A stretch of DNA of 64,000 bases, taken from positions 1-64,000 of the forward strand of contig JBFLVI010000006.1 in NCBI GenBank assembly GCA_040758635.1, written 5' to 3'. The notes under the pieces are model-generated. The model ran no database searches, was not told the origin of the DNA, and worked only from the letters and a program-made list of their open reading frames with translations. A program made the position numbers and the translations under genes. This document shows positions 17,170 through 26,134 of the stretch, one piece after another (positions within the stretch are counted from its first letter, which is position 1; each line of letters starts with the position of its first letter). Source of the DNA: Yes71-27 sp040758635 (GTDB lineage Bacteria > Bacillota > Desulfotomaculia > Desulfotomaculales > Ammonificaceae).

Positions 17170-18609
17170 ATGAAGGGTTACGAAGCAGTGATCGGCCTGG
17201 AAATTCACGTGGAGCTGAAAACCGCCAGCAAAATTTTCTGCTCTTCGAGCGCCCATTTCGGTGCCGAGCCTAATGCCAATGTCTGCCCGGTTTGTTTGGG
17301 TTTGCCCGGTGTTTTACCGGTTTTAAATAAAAGAGTGGTGGAGTACGGGATCCGTGCGGCCCTGGCGCTCAATTGCGAGGTGGCACGGTTCTCAAAGTTT
17401 GACCGGAAGAACTACTACTACCCGGACCTGCCGAAGAATTACCAGATTTCGCAGTACGACCTGCCCCTGGCGCAGCACGGGTACCTCGAGATTGATACCG
17501 GGAACGGGCGGAAGCGGATCGGGATTACCCGGGTCCACATGGAAGAGGACGCCGGCAAGTTAGTGCACCAGGGGACGGTGACCACCACGCCGTACTCGCT
17601 GGTGGATTACAACCGGACCGGGGTGCCGCTTCTGGAGATCGTTTCGGAGCCGGATATGCGCTCACCCGAAGAAGCGCGGGCCTACGCCGAAAAGCTCCGG
17701 AGCATCATCCAGTTCACCGGGATTTCGGACTGCAAGATGGAAGAAGGTTCCCTCCGGGTGGACGCCAACGTTTCGGTGCGTCCGGCCGGGAGCCAGGGGT
17801 TCGGCGTTAAAACGGAGATTAAGAACGTGAACTCCTTCCGGGCGCTCGCGAGAGCCCTTACCTACGAGATCGAGCGGCAGATTTCGGTCCTGGAGGAAGG
17901 CGGGCGGATTGTTCAGGAGACGCGCACCTGGGACGAGGGGAAAGGGGTAACCCTGCCGCTCCGGAGCAAGGAGGAGGCGCACGATTACCGGTACTTTCCG
18001 GAGCCGGACCTCCCGCCGCTGGTGATCAGCCGGGAGTGGGTAGAGGAGATTCGCCGAACCCTTCCGGAGCTGCCGGACGCGCGGCGGGAGCGTTACATGA
18101 AGGAGTACGGTTTGCCGGCTTACGATGCCGGGGTGCTTACTACTACCCGGGAGATGGGTGATTACTTTGAGGCGTGCGTAAGGCTTTATCCTCGGCCGAA
18201 GACCGTCAGCAACTGGGTGATGGGGGAACTGGCCCGGCTTTTAAACGCCACCAACACGGAGATCACCGCTTCGCCCGTAAAACCGGAGCAACTGGCCACC
18301 CTGCTCAAACTTATTGATGACGGGACGATCAGCGGTAAGATCGCGAAGACGGTTTTCGAGGAGATGTTCAATACCGGTAAAGACCCGCAGGCGGTGGTGG
18401 AGGAGCAAGGCCTGGTACAGATTAGCGACGCGGCGGCGATCAAGGCGGTCGTTGAGAAGGTTATTGCGGCCAACCCTAAAGTGGTGGCGGATTTCAAACA
18501 GGGCAAGGACAAGGCGCTCGGTTTTTTAGTGGGCCAGGTAATGAAGGAAACCAGGGGCAAGGCCAACCCGCAGCTTGTGAACCAGCTTTTGAAGGAAAGC
18601 CTGGAATAA
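17170..18609 (+). CDS. gatB: Asp/Glu-tRNA amidotransferase subunit GatB
   Basis: tRNA-binding and kinase subunit (479 residues). It phosphorylates the tRNA-bound carboxylate and passes ammonia from GatA. The start is ATG 17170 after GGCAGGGAG; the frame extends 141 bases upstream inside gatA and that part is not used. Signatures are YEAVIGLEIHVEL, the Zn-binding cysteines in FCSSS and NVCPVCLGLPG, the kinase core MEEDAGKLVH, and the C-terminal YqeY-like helical domain. Confidence 0.97.
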   Translation: MKGYEAVIGLEIHVELKTASKIFCSSSAHFGAEPNANVCPVCLGLPGVLPVLNKRVVEYGIRAALALNCEVARFSKFDRKNYYYPDLPKNYQISQYDLPLAQHGYLEIDTGNGRKRIGITRVHMEEDAGKLVHQGTVTTTPYSLVDYNRTGVPLLEIVSEPDMRSPEEARAYAEKLRSIIQFTGISDCKMEEGSLRVDANVSVRPAGSQGFGVKTEIKNVNSFRALARALTYEIERQISVLEEGGRIVQETRTWDEGKGVTLPLRSKEEAHDYRYFPEPDLPPLVISREWVEEIRRTLPELPDARRERYMKEYGLPAYDAGVLTTTREMGDYFEACVRLYPRPKTVSNWVMGELARLLNATNTEITASPVKPEQLATLLKLIDDGTISGKIAKTVFEEMFNTGKDPQAVVEEQGLVQISDAAAIKAVVEKVIAANPKVVADFKQGKDKALGFLVGQVMKETRGKANPQLVNQLLKESLE

Positions 18610-18616
18610 TTGATTA

Positions 18617-18701
18617 AAGGCGGGAGGTCAGAAGTCGGAATATAAATATTTTGAACTAAGTAAATTCGCACCGCGAATTCTAAAAAATTCCGACTTCCTG
18701 C
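18617..18701. repeat. AATTCGC palindrome family, copy 3
   Basis: Outer arms GAAGTCGGAAT (18631-18641) and ATTCCGACTTC (18687-18697) are perfect complements. The core is AATTCGC (18663-18669), loop ACC, GCGAATT (18673-18679). It fills the gap after gatB and could form a long hairpin, but it has no T-run. Confidence 0.75.
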
Positions 18702-18731
18702 ATCAGACATCCGTGATCGGGGGTGGGATTT

Positions 18732-18929
18732 GTGGAGTGCCGGAAAGATAATAACCTGGAGAGTTGTACTTGTACCTACGCCCACTGCGACAAAAAAGGG
18801 CTGTGCTGCGAGTGCGTGGCTTACCACCGGGAACACGGCGAACTGCCCGGGTGTTTCTTTCCGCCCGAGGCCGAGCGTACTTACGACCGGTCGGTGCAGG
18901 CGTTTATCCGCTGCCACCAGAAGTGTTGA
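18732..18929 (+). CDS. Cys-rich small protein, DUF6485 family
   Basis: 65 residues with ten cysteines (3, 12, 14, 19, 25, 26, 28, 41, 61, 65), from a GTG start at 18732. The pattern ECxxxxNLESCTCTYxxCxxKGLCCECxxYHRxxGELPGCFFPPExERTYDRS matches what I recall of the DUF6485 family of anaerobes. The cysteine spacing suggests metal or Fe-S binding. Function is unknown. It stands alone upstream of the citrate module, 30 bases before it. Confidence 0.8.
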   Translation: MECRKDNNLESCTCTYAHCDKKGLCCECVAYHREHGELPGCFFPPEAERTYDRSVQAFIRCHQKC

Positions 18930-18959
18930 TTCTGATAATTTTAAAAAAAGATTGGGTGG

Positions 18960-20102
18960 GTGGTTTCTGTGCAGGGGAGAGAGATTCGGATTGTTGATAC
19001 CACGCTTCGCGACGGGGAGCAGACGGCGGGGGTGGTTTTTGCGAACCGGGAAAAGATCCGGATCGCCAAGCTTTTGGACGAATTGGGCGTGCACCAGATC
19101 GAGGCCGGCATCCCGGTGATGGGCGGGGACGAGGCCGAGGCGATCGAGGAAATTTGCCGGTCCGGCCTTAAAGCCAGCATCATGGGCTGGAACCGCCCGG
19201 TGATCAAGGATATTGAGGCCTCGCTGGCCTGCGGCGTGGATGCGGTGGCCATCTCCATTTCCACCTCCGACATCCATATCAAGTACAAGCTCGGGACTTC
19301 GCGGGAGTGGGTGCTGGAAAAGGTGACGGAGGCGGTGGCCTTTGCCAAGAAGCACGGCGTGTATGTCTCGGCGAACGCCGAGGACGCTTCGCGGAGCGAC
19401 ACGGATTTCCTGCTCACCTTTGCGCGGGCGGTTAAGGAGGCGGGGGCGGACAGGCTGCGGTACTGCGATACCGTGGGCGTACTTGATCCTTTCACCACGT
19501 ACGAGAAAATAAAGCAGATTATTGACGAGGTCGGCATTCCGGTGGAAATGCACACGCACAACGACTTCGGCATGGCTACGGCCAACGCTTTGGCGGGGGT
19601 CCGGGCCGGTGCCGACTGGATCGGGGTCACCGTGTGCGGCCTCGGGGAGCGGGCCGGAAACGCTGCACTCGAGGAAGTTGTAATGGCGCTAAAACACCTT
19701 TACGGGATCGACCTGGGCTTTAAAACCGAGATGTTCCGGGAGATCGCGGAGTACGTCTCCCGGGCCGCCCACCGGGAACTTCCGGCGTGGAAGGCGATCG
19801 TGGGTTCGAATATGTTCGCGCACGAGTCCGGCATCCACGCGGACGGCGCGCTTAAACACCCCAAGACTTACGAGGCGTTCCAGCCGGAAGAAGTGGGATT
19901 GACCCGGCAGATCGTGATCGGAAAGCATTCGGGCACGGCGGCGCTCAGGGCCAAGTTTGCGGAATTCGGCATCGTGCTGACCAAGCACCAGGCCGAGGAG
20001 CTCCTGCCGGAGATCCGCCGGGCGGCGGTGGACTTCAAACGCCCGCTTTTCGAAAAAGAGCTGGTACACATTTACGAGGACTACTTCGGAAAGAGGGGAT
20101 AG
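18960..20102 (+). CDS. Homocitrate synthase-family enzyme, probable Re-citrate synthase
   Basis: DRE-TIM metallolyase of 380 residues that condenses acetyl-CoA with a 2-oxo acid. Catalytic elements are VDTTLRDGEQ near the N-terminus, metal-binding histidines in MHTHNDFGMA, and HESGIHADG. It is NifV-like and lacks the long LeuA regulatory domain. The neighbours are a two-subunit aconitase-type enzyme and an isocitrate dehydrogenase, which suggests condensation with oxaloacetate: a Re-citrate synthase as characterised in Clostridium kluyveri. Homocitrate synthase remains possible. GTG 18960 is the listed start; GTG 18969, after GGGTGG, is an alternative. Confidence 0.8.
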   Translation: MVSVQGREIRIVDTTLRDGEQTAGVVFANREKIRIAKLLDELGVHQIEAGIPVMGGDEAEAIEEICRSGLKASIMGWNRPVIKDIEASLACGVDAVAISISTSDIHIKYKLGTSREWVLEKVTEAVAFAKKHGVYVSANAEDASRSDTDFLLTFARAVKEAGADRLRYCDTVGVLDPFTTYEKIKQIIDEVGIPVEMHTHNDFGMATANALAGVRAGADWIGVTVCGLGERAGNAALEEVVMALKHLYGIDLGFKTEMFREIAEYVSRAAHRELPAWKAIVGSNMFAHESGIHADGALKHPKTYEAFQPEEVGLTRQIVIGKHSGTAALRAKFAEFGIVLTKHQAEELLPEIRRAAVDFKRPLFEKELVHIYEDYFGKRG

Positions 20103-20106
20103 GGCT

Positions 20107-21372
20107 TTGGGGCAGACCATCATTGAAAAGATCCTTTCCCGGGCCAGCGGTAAGCACGCCCGGGCTGGCGAAATCGTGGTGGCCCGGGTCGACCAGGTGA
20201 TGGCCCAGGACGGCACGGCCCCGCTCGCCATTCAGGCGTTTGAGCGGATGGAAGGGAAAAGGCTCTTCGATCCGGAGCGGGTGAACCTGGTTGTTGACCA
20301 CAGCGCCCCGAGTCCCACCGAAGGGATCTCCAACCTGCACAAGCTGATGCGCGATTTCGCCGCGGTGCAGGGGTGCAGGCTTTACGACGTCGGCGACGGC
20401 GTATGCCACCAGGTGATGGTGGAAAGCGGCCGGGTAGGTCCGGGCTGCGTGGTGGTGGGGGCGGATTCGCACACCTGCACCTATGGTGCACTCAACGCCT
20501 TCTCCACCGGCGTGGGTTCCACCGACCTGGCGGCGGCGCTGATATCCGGACAGATGTGGTTTAAGGTGCCGGAGACGATCAAAATCGTCTGCCACGGCAC
20601 CCTGCCGTCCGGGGTCTACGCGAAGGACCTGATCCTTTACCTCATCGGGGACCTGACGGCGGACGGGGCTACCTACAAGGCGGTGGAGTATACGGGGCCG
20701 GCGGTGCAGGCGCTCTCACAGGAAGGCCGGTTCACCGTCGCCAACATGGCGGTCGAGATGGGCGCCAAGGCGGGGCTGATGGAGGCGGACGAAAAGACGT
20801 TCGCCTGGCTTGCGGCGCACGGGGGCGGTGGTTATACACCGGTGACGGCCGACCCGGATGCGGCGTACGCGGCAGTGAAGGAGTACGACGTCGCGGGTCT
20901 TGAGCCGCAGGTGGCCAAACCCCACCGGGTGGACAACGTGGCGCTGCTCCGGAGCGTCGCGGGGCTCAAGATCGACCAGGCCTTCATCGGTACCTGCACG
21001 AACGGCCGGCTGGAGGACCTGCGGGTGGCTGCGAGCATTCTGGCCGGCAGAAAGGTGCACCCCGGGGTGCGGCTGATCGTGGCCCCGGCTTCCCGGCGGA
21101 TTTACCTGGAAGCGATGCGGGAGGGCCTTCTAACAACGCTTGTTGAGGCGGGTGCGGCGGTGGTGACGCCCGGCTGCGGGCCGTGCGTCGGCACCCACAA
21201 CGGCGTTCCGGCCGACGGCGAGGTGGTTGTCTCCACGGCCAACCGGAACTTCAAGGGCCGGATGGGGAACCGGAACGCGGAGATTTACCTGGCTTCGCCG
21301 GCGAGTGTTGCGGCGGCAGCCGTTGCCGGGCAGGTAACGGACCCCCGTGAGTTTTTGGGTTCGGCGCGGTGA
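20107..21372 (+). CDS. Aconitase/isopropylmalate dehydratase-type large subunit
   Basis: 421 residues, TTG start four bases after the synthase. It binds a [4Fe-4S] cluster through Cys in GTCTNGR (about residue 297) and TPGCGPCVGTHNG. The substrate histidines are in VDHSAPSP and GADSHTCTYGALNAFSTGVG. The family (LeuC, HacA, two-subunit aconitases) isomerises a 2-hydroxy tricarboxylic acid. Between a citrate-type synthase and an isocitrate-type dehydrogenase it most likely interconverts citrate and isocitrate. Sequence alone does not exclude isopropylmalate or homoaconitate. Confidence 0.85.
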   Translation: MGQTIIEKILSRASGKHARAGEIVVARVDQVMAQDGTAPLAIQAFERMEGKRLFDPERVNLVVDHSAPSPTEGISNLHKLMRDFAAVQGCRLYDVGDGVCHQVMVESGRVGPGCVVVGADSHTCTYGALNAFSTGVGSTDLAAALISGQMWFKVPETIKIVCHGTLPSGVYAKDLILYLIGDLTADGATYKAVEYTGPAVQALSQEGRFTVANMAVEMGAKAGLMEADEKTFAWLAAHGGGGYTPVTADPDAAYAAVKEYDVAGLEPQVAKPHRVDNVALLRSVAGLKIDQAFIGTCTNGRLEDLRVAASILAGRKVHPGVRLIVAPASRRIYLEAMREGLLTTLVEAGAAVVTPGCGPCVGTHNGVPADGEVVVSTANRNFKGRMGNRNAEIYLASPASVAAAAVAGQVTDPREFLGSAR

Positions 21373-21513
21373 AAACTGCGCCCGGCTTAGTTTTCTTACT
21401 AAGAGTCCGATTCCTGCTTCCGGCTGCCGGTTTTTGAAGTGTTCGTTTATGAACCGCTGGCAGGAGATGCTGGGGAAAGTTCCTGCAGGGGCGAAGCAGA
21501 GGGGGATTTCTCG

Positions 21514-22014
21514 ATGAAACTGCACGGACGAGCGCATAAGTTCGGTGACGACGTCAACACAGACTATATCATTTCGGGCAAGTACAAGTTTAAGACCCTC
21601 GACATGAACGAGTTGGCACGCCACGTAATGGAGGACCTGGACCCAGATTTTTACCAGAAAATCCGCCCGGGGGACTTCATCGTTGCGGGGGCGAATTTCG
21701 GCTGCGGCTCCTCCCGGGAACAGGCGCCGCTGGCCATCAAGCACGCCCGCATCGGCGCGGTGCTGGCGAAGTCGTTCGCCCGGATCTTTTTCCGGAACGC
21801 CATCAACACCGGCCTTCCGGTGGTGGAATGCGATACCGACCAGATCCAGCCCGGCGACGAACTGGCGGTGGACCTGGTGGCGGGCGTGATCGAAAACCGC
21901 ACCCGAGGGGTCAAGATCCCGGTGAAACCCCTCCCGCCGGTAATGCTGAAGATCCTGGCCGACGGGGGCCTGGTGGCGCACTTCAAGAAGTACGGCGGCT
22001 TCAACTTCGGCTGA
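21514..22014 (+). CDS. Aconitase/isopropylmalate dehydratase-type small subunit
   Basis: Swivel-domain partner of the large subunit (166 residues). The start is ATG 21514 after GAGGGGG; the frame opens earlier without support. DDVNTDYIISGKY and the loop GANFGCGSSREQAP are the family signatures. The substrate-specificity loop reads ISGKYKFKTLDMNELARH, the YKF/YRY-type loop of HacB and methanogen-type enzymes and not the classic LeuD form, which again favours a non-leucine substrate. The 141-base gap to the large subunit contains no gene. Confidence 0.85.
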   Translation: MKLHGRAHKFGDDVNTDYIISGKYKFKTLDMNELARHVMEDLDPDFYQKIRPGDFIVAGANFGCGSSREQAPLAIKHARIGAVLAKSFARIFFRNAINTGLPVVECDTDQIQPGDELAVDLVAGVIENRTRGVKIPVKPLPPVMLKILADGGLVAHFKKYGGFNFG

Positions 22015-22122
22015 GAGCGGGCTGAATAAGGGGACGGGCTGCGCTTTTTCCGCTTTTAAAATCAAAGGACAGGCTACATATATTTTCAAGGAATTTATCA
22101 GAATTCTGGCTGGAGGAAGTCG

Positions 22123-23121
22123 ATGCCTAAGATCACACTGATTCCCGGGGACGGGATTGGCCCTGACATCACTACGGCCGCCAGGCGGGTGCTCGACGCA
22201 GCCGGGGCGGGAATCGAATGGGAGGTCGTGGAGGCCGGTGAGAAGGTTGTCGCCGAGTATGGTACTCCCCTGCCGGAGCACGTTCTCGAGTCAATTAAGC
22301 GGAACCGCGTCGCGCTGAAAGGACCGATTACCACGCCCGTAGGCAAGGGCTTCCGGAGCGTGAACGTGACCCTGCGGCAGGAACTCGATCTTTACGCCTG
22401 CGTCCGGCCGGCAAAAACCCTCCCGGGAATCAAAACCCGCTACGAGAACGTTGATTTGATCGTGGTCCGCGAGAACACAGAGGACCTTTACGCCGGCATC
22501 GAGCACCGGGTGGGAAAAAACGCGGCGGAGAGCATCAAGATCATCACGCGCGAGGCCTCCGAACGGGTCGTCCGTTTCGCCTTCGAGCTTGCCCGGCGGG
22601 AGGGGCGCAAGAAAGTGACCGCGGTGCACAAGGCGAACATCATGAAGCTGACCGACGGCCTCTTCCTCGAGTGTGCCCGCGCGGTGGCGGCCGATTACCC
22701 GGACGTCGCTTTTGAGGACATGCTGGTGGACGCGATGTGCATGAAGCTCGTCCAGACGCCCGAGAACTACGACGTGCTGGTCCTTCCCAACCTTTACGGT
22801 GACATCGTATCCGACCTGGCGGCGGGCCTGGTGGGGGGCTTAGGCGTAGCGCCGGGGGCAAACATCGGCGTCGAGATCGCGGTCTTTGAGCCGGTTCACG
22901 GTAGCGCACCGAAGTATGCCGGCATGGATAAGGTTAATCCCCTCGCCACCATCCTCTCGGGGGTAATGATGCTCAAGCACCTGGGCGCCTTTGCGGCTGC
23001 GGAACGGGTGATGCGCGGCGTCACCGCCGTCCTGGAGGAAGGGAAGACCGTCACCTACGATCTCGGCGGTACCGCCAGAACCAGTGAGATGGCGGGCGCC
23101 ATTATCGCGAAGATGCAGTAG
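22123..23121 (+). CDS. NAD-type isocitrate dehydrogenase (IDH3-like)
   Basis: Beta-decarboxylating dehydrogenase of 332 residues that converts isocitrate to 2-oxoglutarate. ITLIPGDGIGPDI is the N-terminal signature. GFRSVNVTLRQELDLYACVRP carries the Ser-x-Asn and two arginines that bind isocitrate in IDH, where isopropylmalate or homoisocitrate enzymes differ. VVRENTEDLYAGIEH, MLVDAMCMKLVQTP and the NAD-site sequence PVHGSAPKYAG complete the pattern. It closes a three-step route from oxaloacetate and acetyl-CoA to 2-oxoglutarate. It is preceded by GGAGGAAG. Confidence 0.88.
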   Translation: MPKITLIPGDGIGPDITTAARRVLDAAGAGIEWEVVEAGEKVVAEYGTPLPEHVLESIKRNRVALKGPITTPVGKGFRSVNVTLRQELDLYACVRPAKTLPGIKTRYENVDLIVVRENTEDLYAGIEHRVGKNAAESIKIITREASERVVRFAFELARREGRKKVTAVHKANIMKLTDGLFLECARAVAADYPDVAFEDMLVDAMCMKLVQTPENYDVLVLPNLYGDIVSDLAAGLVGGLGVAPGANIGVEIAVFEPVHGSAPKYAGMDKVNPLATILSGVMMLKHLGAFAAAERVMRGVTAVLEEGKTVTYDLGGTARTSEMAGAIIAKMQ

Positions 23122-23124
23122 GGT

Positions 23125-24504
23125 TTAAAACTCCCACGCGAAGTCCGGGATGCCGGTGACGGCGGTTATGGCTTCGCGCATCGTATTGCAGATCCGGTCG
23201 AGCCCCTGCGGCGTTTTCGCCTCACACCGGGCCACCAGCACCGGCTGGGTATTGGAGGCCCGTACCAGGCCCCAGCCGTCTTCAAAGAGTACCCGGGCGC
23301 CATCCACGTCAATCACTTCATTGGTTTTCCGGAAATGCTCTACCAGCCGGGCGACTACCGTGAACTTTTGTTCGTCGGGGCAGGCGATCCGCGTCTCCGC
23401 CGTGGCATGATAGCGCGGCAGGTCGGCAAGCAGCGTTGATAACGGCCGGTCGGTATGCGAAAGGATCCGCAGCAGCCTGCCGGTAGCGTAAAATGCATCG
23501 TCGAAGCCGTAATACTCGTCCGCAAAAAAGAGGTGCCCGGACATCTCGCCGGTGAAAACGGCGCCGACCTCTTTCATCTTTGCTTTGACAAGGGAATGAC
23601 CGGTTTTGTAGAAGAGGGGCCGTCCCCCCAGACGGCGGATTTCGTCCACGAGTGCCTGGGAGCATTTCACTTCCACAATGCACGGCCTGTCCGGGTAGTG
23701 GGGCAGGATTTCCCGCCAGAAAAGGATCATCAACCGGTCGCCCCAGATGACGTTCCCTTTTTCATCCACCACCCCGAGCCGGTCGGCGTCCCCGTCATAA
23801 CCCACTCCCAGGTCGCACCCCTCTTCGAGGACGGCGCGCCGGAGGTCGGCAAGGTTGGCGGTCTTGACCGGGTCCGGCTGGTGGTTGGGAAACCTCCCGT
23901 CGGAAACGCAGAAAAGGGGGACCACCGCGCACCCCCAGCCCCGCAGGATTTCCTCGGCAAAAAGCGCGGCCGTGCCGTTGCCGCAGTCCACGGCGACTTT
24001 CAGACGCCGTGGTCCCAGGTGAACCTTCTCCCGCAGCATTGACAGGTACGCTGCTGCTGCGTCCACCTGCTGAACCGTCCCGCTTCCGCAGTCGAAGGAA
24101 CCGCTTTCCATGAGTTTCCGCAGGTGCTGGATTTGCTCCCCGTAAATCGTGCCGTCGCCGGCGACGATCTTGAAGCCGTTTTCCTCCGGCGGGTTGTGGC
24201 TGCCGGTGATCATCACTCCGTTGGGGATGCCGTAATGCCTGCAGGCGAAATAAAGGATAGGCGTCACCACCACACCGGTGTCGCTGACCGTGCAGCCGGT
24301 GTCCGTCAGCCCCTGCACCAGCGCGTCCCGCAACTCCGGAGAACTCAGCCGGTTGTCCCGCCCGACCACCACCCGGTTGTCGCCGCGGGCGGTGAAGAAG
24401 GTACCCAGCGCCCTTCCCAGGGTCGCCACCACTTCCGGGGTCAGATCTCGACCGGCGACGCCTCTGATGTCGTAAGCACGGAAGATGTGCGGGTTAAACC
24501 GCAT
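23125..24504 (-). CDS. Phosphomannomutase/phosphoglucomutase
   Basis: Alpha-D-phosphohexomutase of 459 residues. The phosphoserine loop is ITGSHNPPEENG (near residue 100), the metal loop is GYDGDADRLGVVDEKG, and the sugar-specificity loop is TGEMSGHLFF, as in AlgC-type bifunctional enzymes. It overlaps the next gene by 11 bases. The pair turns mannose-6-phosphate into GDP-mannose for cell-surface polysaccharide. It converges on the citrate module with 3 bases between the stops. Confidence 0.92.
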   Translation of the reverse strand: MRFNPHIFRAYDIRGVAGRDLTPEVVATLGRALGTFFTARGDNRVVVGRDNRLSSPELRDALVQGLTDTGCTVSDTGVVVTPILYFACRHYGIPNGVMITGSHNPPEENGFKIVAGDGTIYGEQIQHLRKLMESGSFDCGSGTVQQVDAAAAYLSMLREKVHLGPRRLKVAVDCGNGTAALFAEEILRGWGCAVVPLFCVSDGRFPNHQPDPVKTANLADLRRAVLEEGCDLGVGYDGDADRLGVVDEKGNVIWGDRLMILFWREILPHYPDRPCIVEVKCSQALVDEIRRLGGRPLFYKTGHSLVKAKMKEVGAVFTGEMSGHLFFADEYYGFDDAFYATGRLLRILSHTDRPLSTLLADLPRYHATAETRIACPDEQKFTVVARLVEHFRKTNEVIDVDGARVLFEDGWGLVRASNTQPVLVARCEAKTPQGLDRICNTMREAITAVTGIPDFAWEF

Positions 24505-25576
24505 CGTCGTAACCCGCCTCCTTCAGCGCGGCGACCAGCCGCTTGATCTCCTGGGCGCGTTCTTTCGCACAGACCAGCAGCCGGCCGTCTTCCTCCACGA
24601 TGACGATGTCCCGGATCCCCAAGGCGCCCACCACGTGCTTCGAAGCCCGTACCACGCAGCCGGAACTCTCCACCAGGACCCCGCTGCCTTCAATGACGTT
24701 GCCCTGCCCGTCCTGGTTGCCGCCGTAGCGGGCCCAGGCCGGCCAGGTCCCCACGTCGTCCCAGCCGAAGTCGGCCGGCAGCACGACCACGTTTTTCGCC
24801 TGTTCCATCACGCCGTAATCCACGGAGATCCGGGGCAGGGAGGGATACTCGCTTTCGATTACGGCGGTTTCCTGCTCCGTACCCAGGGATGCGGCGATGC
24901 GCTCCAGGCCCGCGGCCAGCTCAGGCAAATACTCCGCAAACAAGGTGAGGATTACGTCCACCCGCCAGATAAACATCCCGCTGTTCCAAAAGTACTTGCC
25001 GCTGGCGAGGAAACGGCGTGCTTTGAGCTGATCCGGCTTTTCCGTGAAACGCAAAGCCCGGTAGACGGCGATGCTGCCCACCGTCCGCAGCATCTCCCCC
25101 CGCTGGATGTAACCGTACCCGGTTTCCGGCCGCGTGGGCGTGATCCCGAGCGTAACCAGCCATTCGCCGCTCCGGGCGGTATCCACGGCGATTTCCAGTA
25201 TCCGGCGGAACCGTGCCGTATCCGCGATGTAGTGGTCCGCCGGCAGGACAATCATTGCGGCCTGGGGGTCGCGCCGCGCAAGGTAAATAGCCGCCAGCCC
25301 TGCCGCCGCCGCCGTATCGCGCCCACACGGCTCCTCGATCACGTTTGCTTCCGGAATCTCCGGTACCTGCTCCTTGACCAGGTTTCCGTAGCCGCGCCCG
25401 GTGACGACGTAGACGTCCGCCGGTTCCACAAACCCGCGGAGCCGGTCCACCGTTTGCTGAAGCATGGTTCTTTCCCCGATCAGGTTTAAGAACTGCTTCG
25501 GCCGGTCCTTTGAGCTCAGCGGCCAGAAGCGTTCGCCGCTGCCGCCGGCCAGGATTACCGCAAAAACAGCAGGCAC
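24494..25576 (-). CDS. manC: Mannose-1-phosphate guanylyltransferase (GDP-mannose pyrophosphorylase)
   Basis: Nucleotidyltransferase of 360 residues. It begins FAVILAGGSGERFWPLSSKDRPKQFL, the GTP-binding signature of the ManC/type II family, with VLPADHYI and FTEKPD farther along. It lacks the C-terminal isomerase domain of bifunctional enzymes, so it only makes GDP-mannose. The ATG at 25576 has GAGGAGG upstream on its strand. It is transcribed leftward from the region with the tandem 17-base repeats. Confidence 0.93.
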   Translation of the reverse strand: MPAVFAVILAGGSGERFWPLSSKDRPKQFLNLIGERTMLQQTVDRLRGFVEPADVYVVTGRGYGNLVKEQVPEIPEANVIEEPCGRDTAAAAGLAAIYLARRDPQAAMIVLPADHYIADTARFRRILEIAVDTARSGEWLVTLGITPTRPETGYGYIQRGEMLRTVGSIAVYRALRFTEKPDQLKARRFLASGKYFWNSGMFIWRVDVILTLFAEYLPELAAGLERIAASLGTEQETAVIESEYPSLPRISVDYGVMEQAKNVVVLPADFGWDDVGTWPAWARYGGNQDGQGNVIEGSGVLVESSGCVVRASKHVVGALGIRDIVIVEEDGRLLVCAKERAQEIKRLVAALKEAGYDDAV

Positions 25577-25640
25577 GTTTTACGCCTCCTCGAGGGCCGT
25601 AATCGGATTGCAATCCCGATCGCCCACTTTTTTCTCTTAA

Positions 25641-25682
25641 CATTTTAATCGAGTTGTTCCCCACTCATTTTAATCGAGTTGT
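25641..25682. repeat. Tandem 17-base direct repeat upstream of manC
   Basis: CATTTTAATCGAGTTGT occurs exactly twice (25641-25657 and 25666-25682), 25 bases apart. It lies just downstream of a possible leftward promoter, so a paired operator is one explanation. Confidence 0.7.
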
Positions 25683-25691
25683 CCACTGGGA

Positions 25692-25719
25692 CATATACTT
25701 TAGCTGAAAAGGATTACAA
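25692..25719 (-). promoter_or_regulatory. Possible promoter of the manC operon
   Basis: Minus strand: TTGTAA (25719-25714), 16-base spacer, TATATG (25697-25692). The tandem 17-base repeat lies immediately downstream in the transcript direction. Confidence 0.4.
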
Positions 25720-25873
25720 GGGCATAGCACCCTGGGCCGTGCTGTAAACATCTTCTGTCAGTTGAAGAAACAAGCCGATACTTAGAATTCTATCACGTTT
25801 CGCCGGATTAGGGGCGGGCTGGTTTGCCGAAAAACCAACTTTTTGCAGCAGAAGCATGCAATTTGGTACAACG

Positions 25874-25902
25874 TTGGCGATTGCGGGCCGTTGCGTTATA
25901 AT
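25874..25902 (+). promoter_or_regulatory. Probable sigma-A promoter upstream of nuoA
   Basis: TTGGCG (25874-25879), 17-base spacer, TATAAT (25897-25902). It is about 390 bases before nuoA. A weak hairpin with a T-run near 26029-26058 (AACGG / CCGTT, then TTTTTT) lies in the leader and might attenuate or end a short RNA. The rest of 25903-26134 is AT-rich with nothing recognisable. Confidence 0.45.
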
Positions 25903-26134
25903 CTGAATCAAGATGATATTGAAAGCAAGCGCCGTTTGTATTAAAATGTTTAAATTAAGAGATTAACTAAAAAGAAACCCTGTGTCTCCAACTAAGCTCG
26001 CCAAATTTTAACCTTTTTACAGGAATTTAGAACGGGAAGTCCTAAAAGGCCGTTTTTTCCCCGGAGTATAGCGGTAGGGGGGTGGTAAAAGGCCGGTTGA
26101 AAGACAAGTCTCAAGCAGCAGCAAATGTGGAAAG

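Noticed and set aside
18960..23121. Lysine (aminoadipate) or leucine pathway assignment
   Set aside because: The dehydrogenase has the isocitrate-binding SVN and arginine pattern, the synthase lacks the LeuA regulatory domain, and no other lysine or leucine genes are nearby. Not excluded for certain.
25714..25911. A 65-codon minus-strand frame in the manC-nuoA gap
   Set aside because: It starts inside the proposed nuo promoter region, has no ribosome-binding site and no recognisable features.
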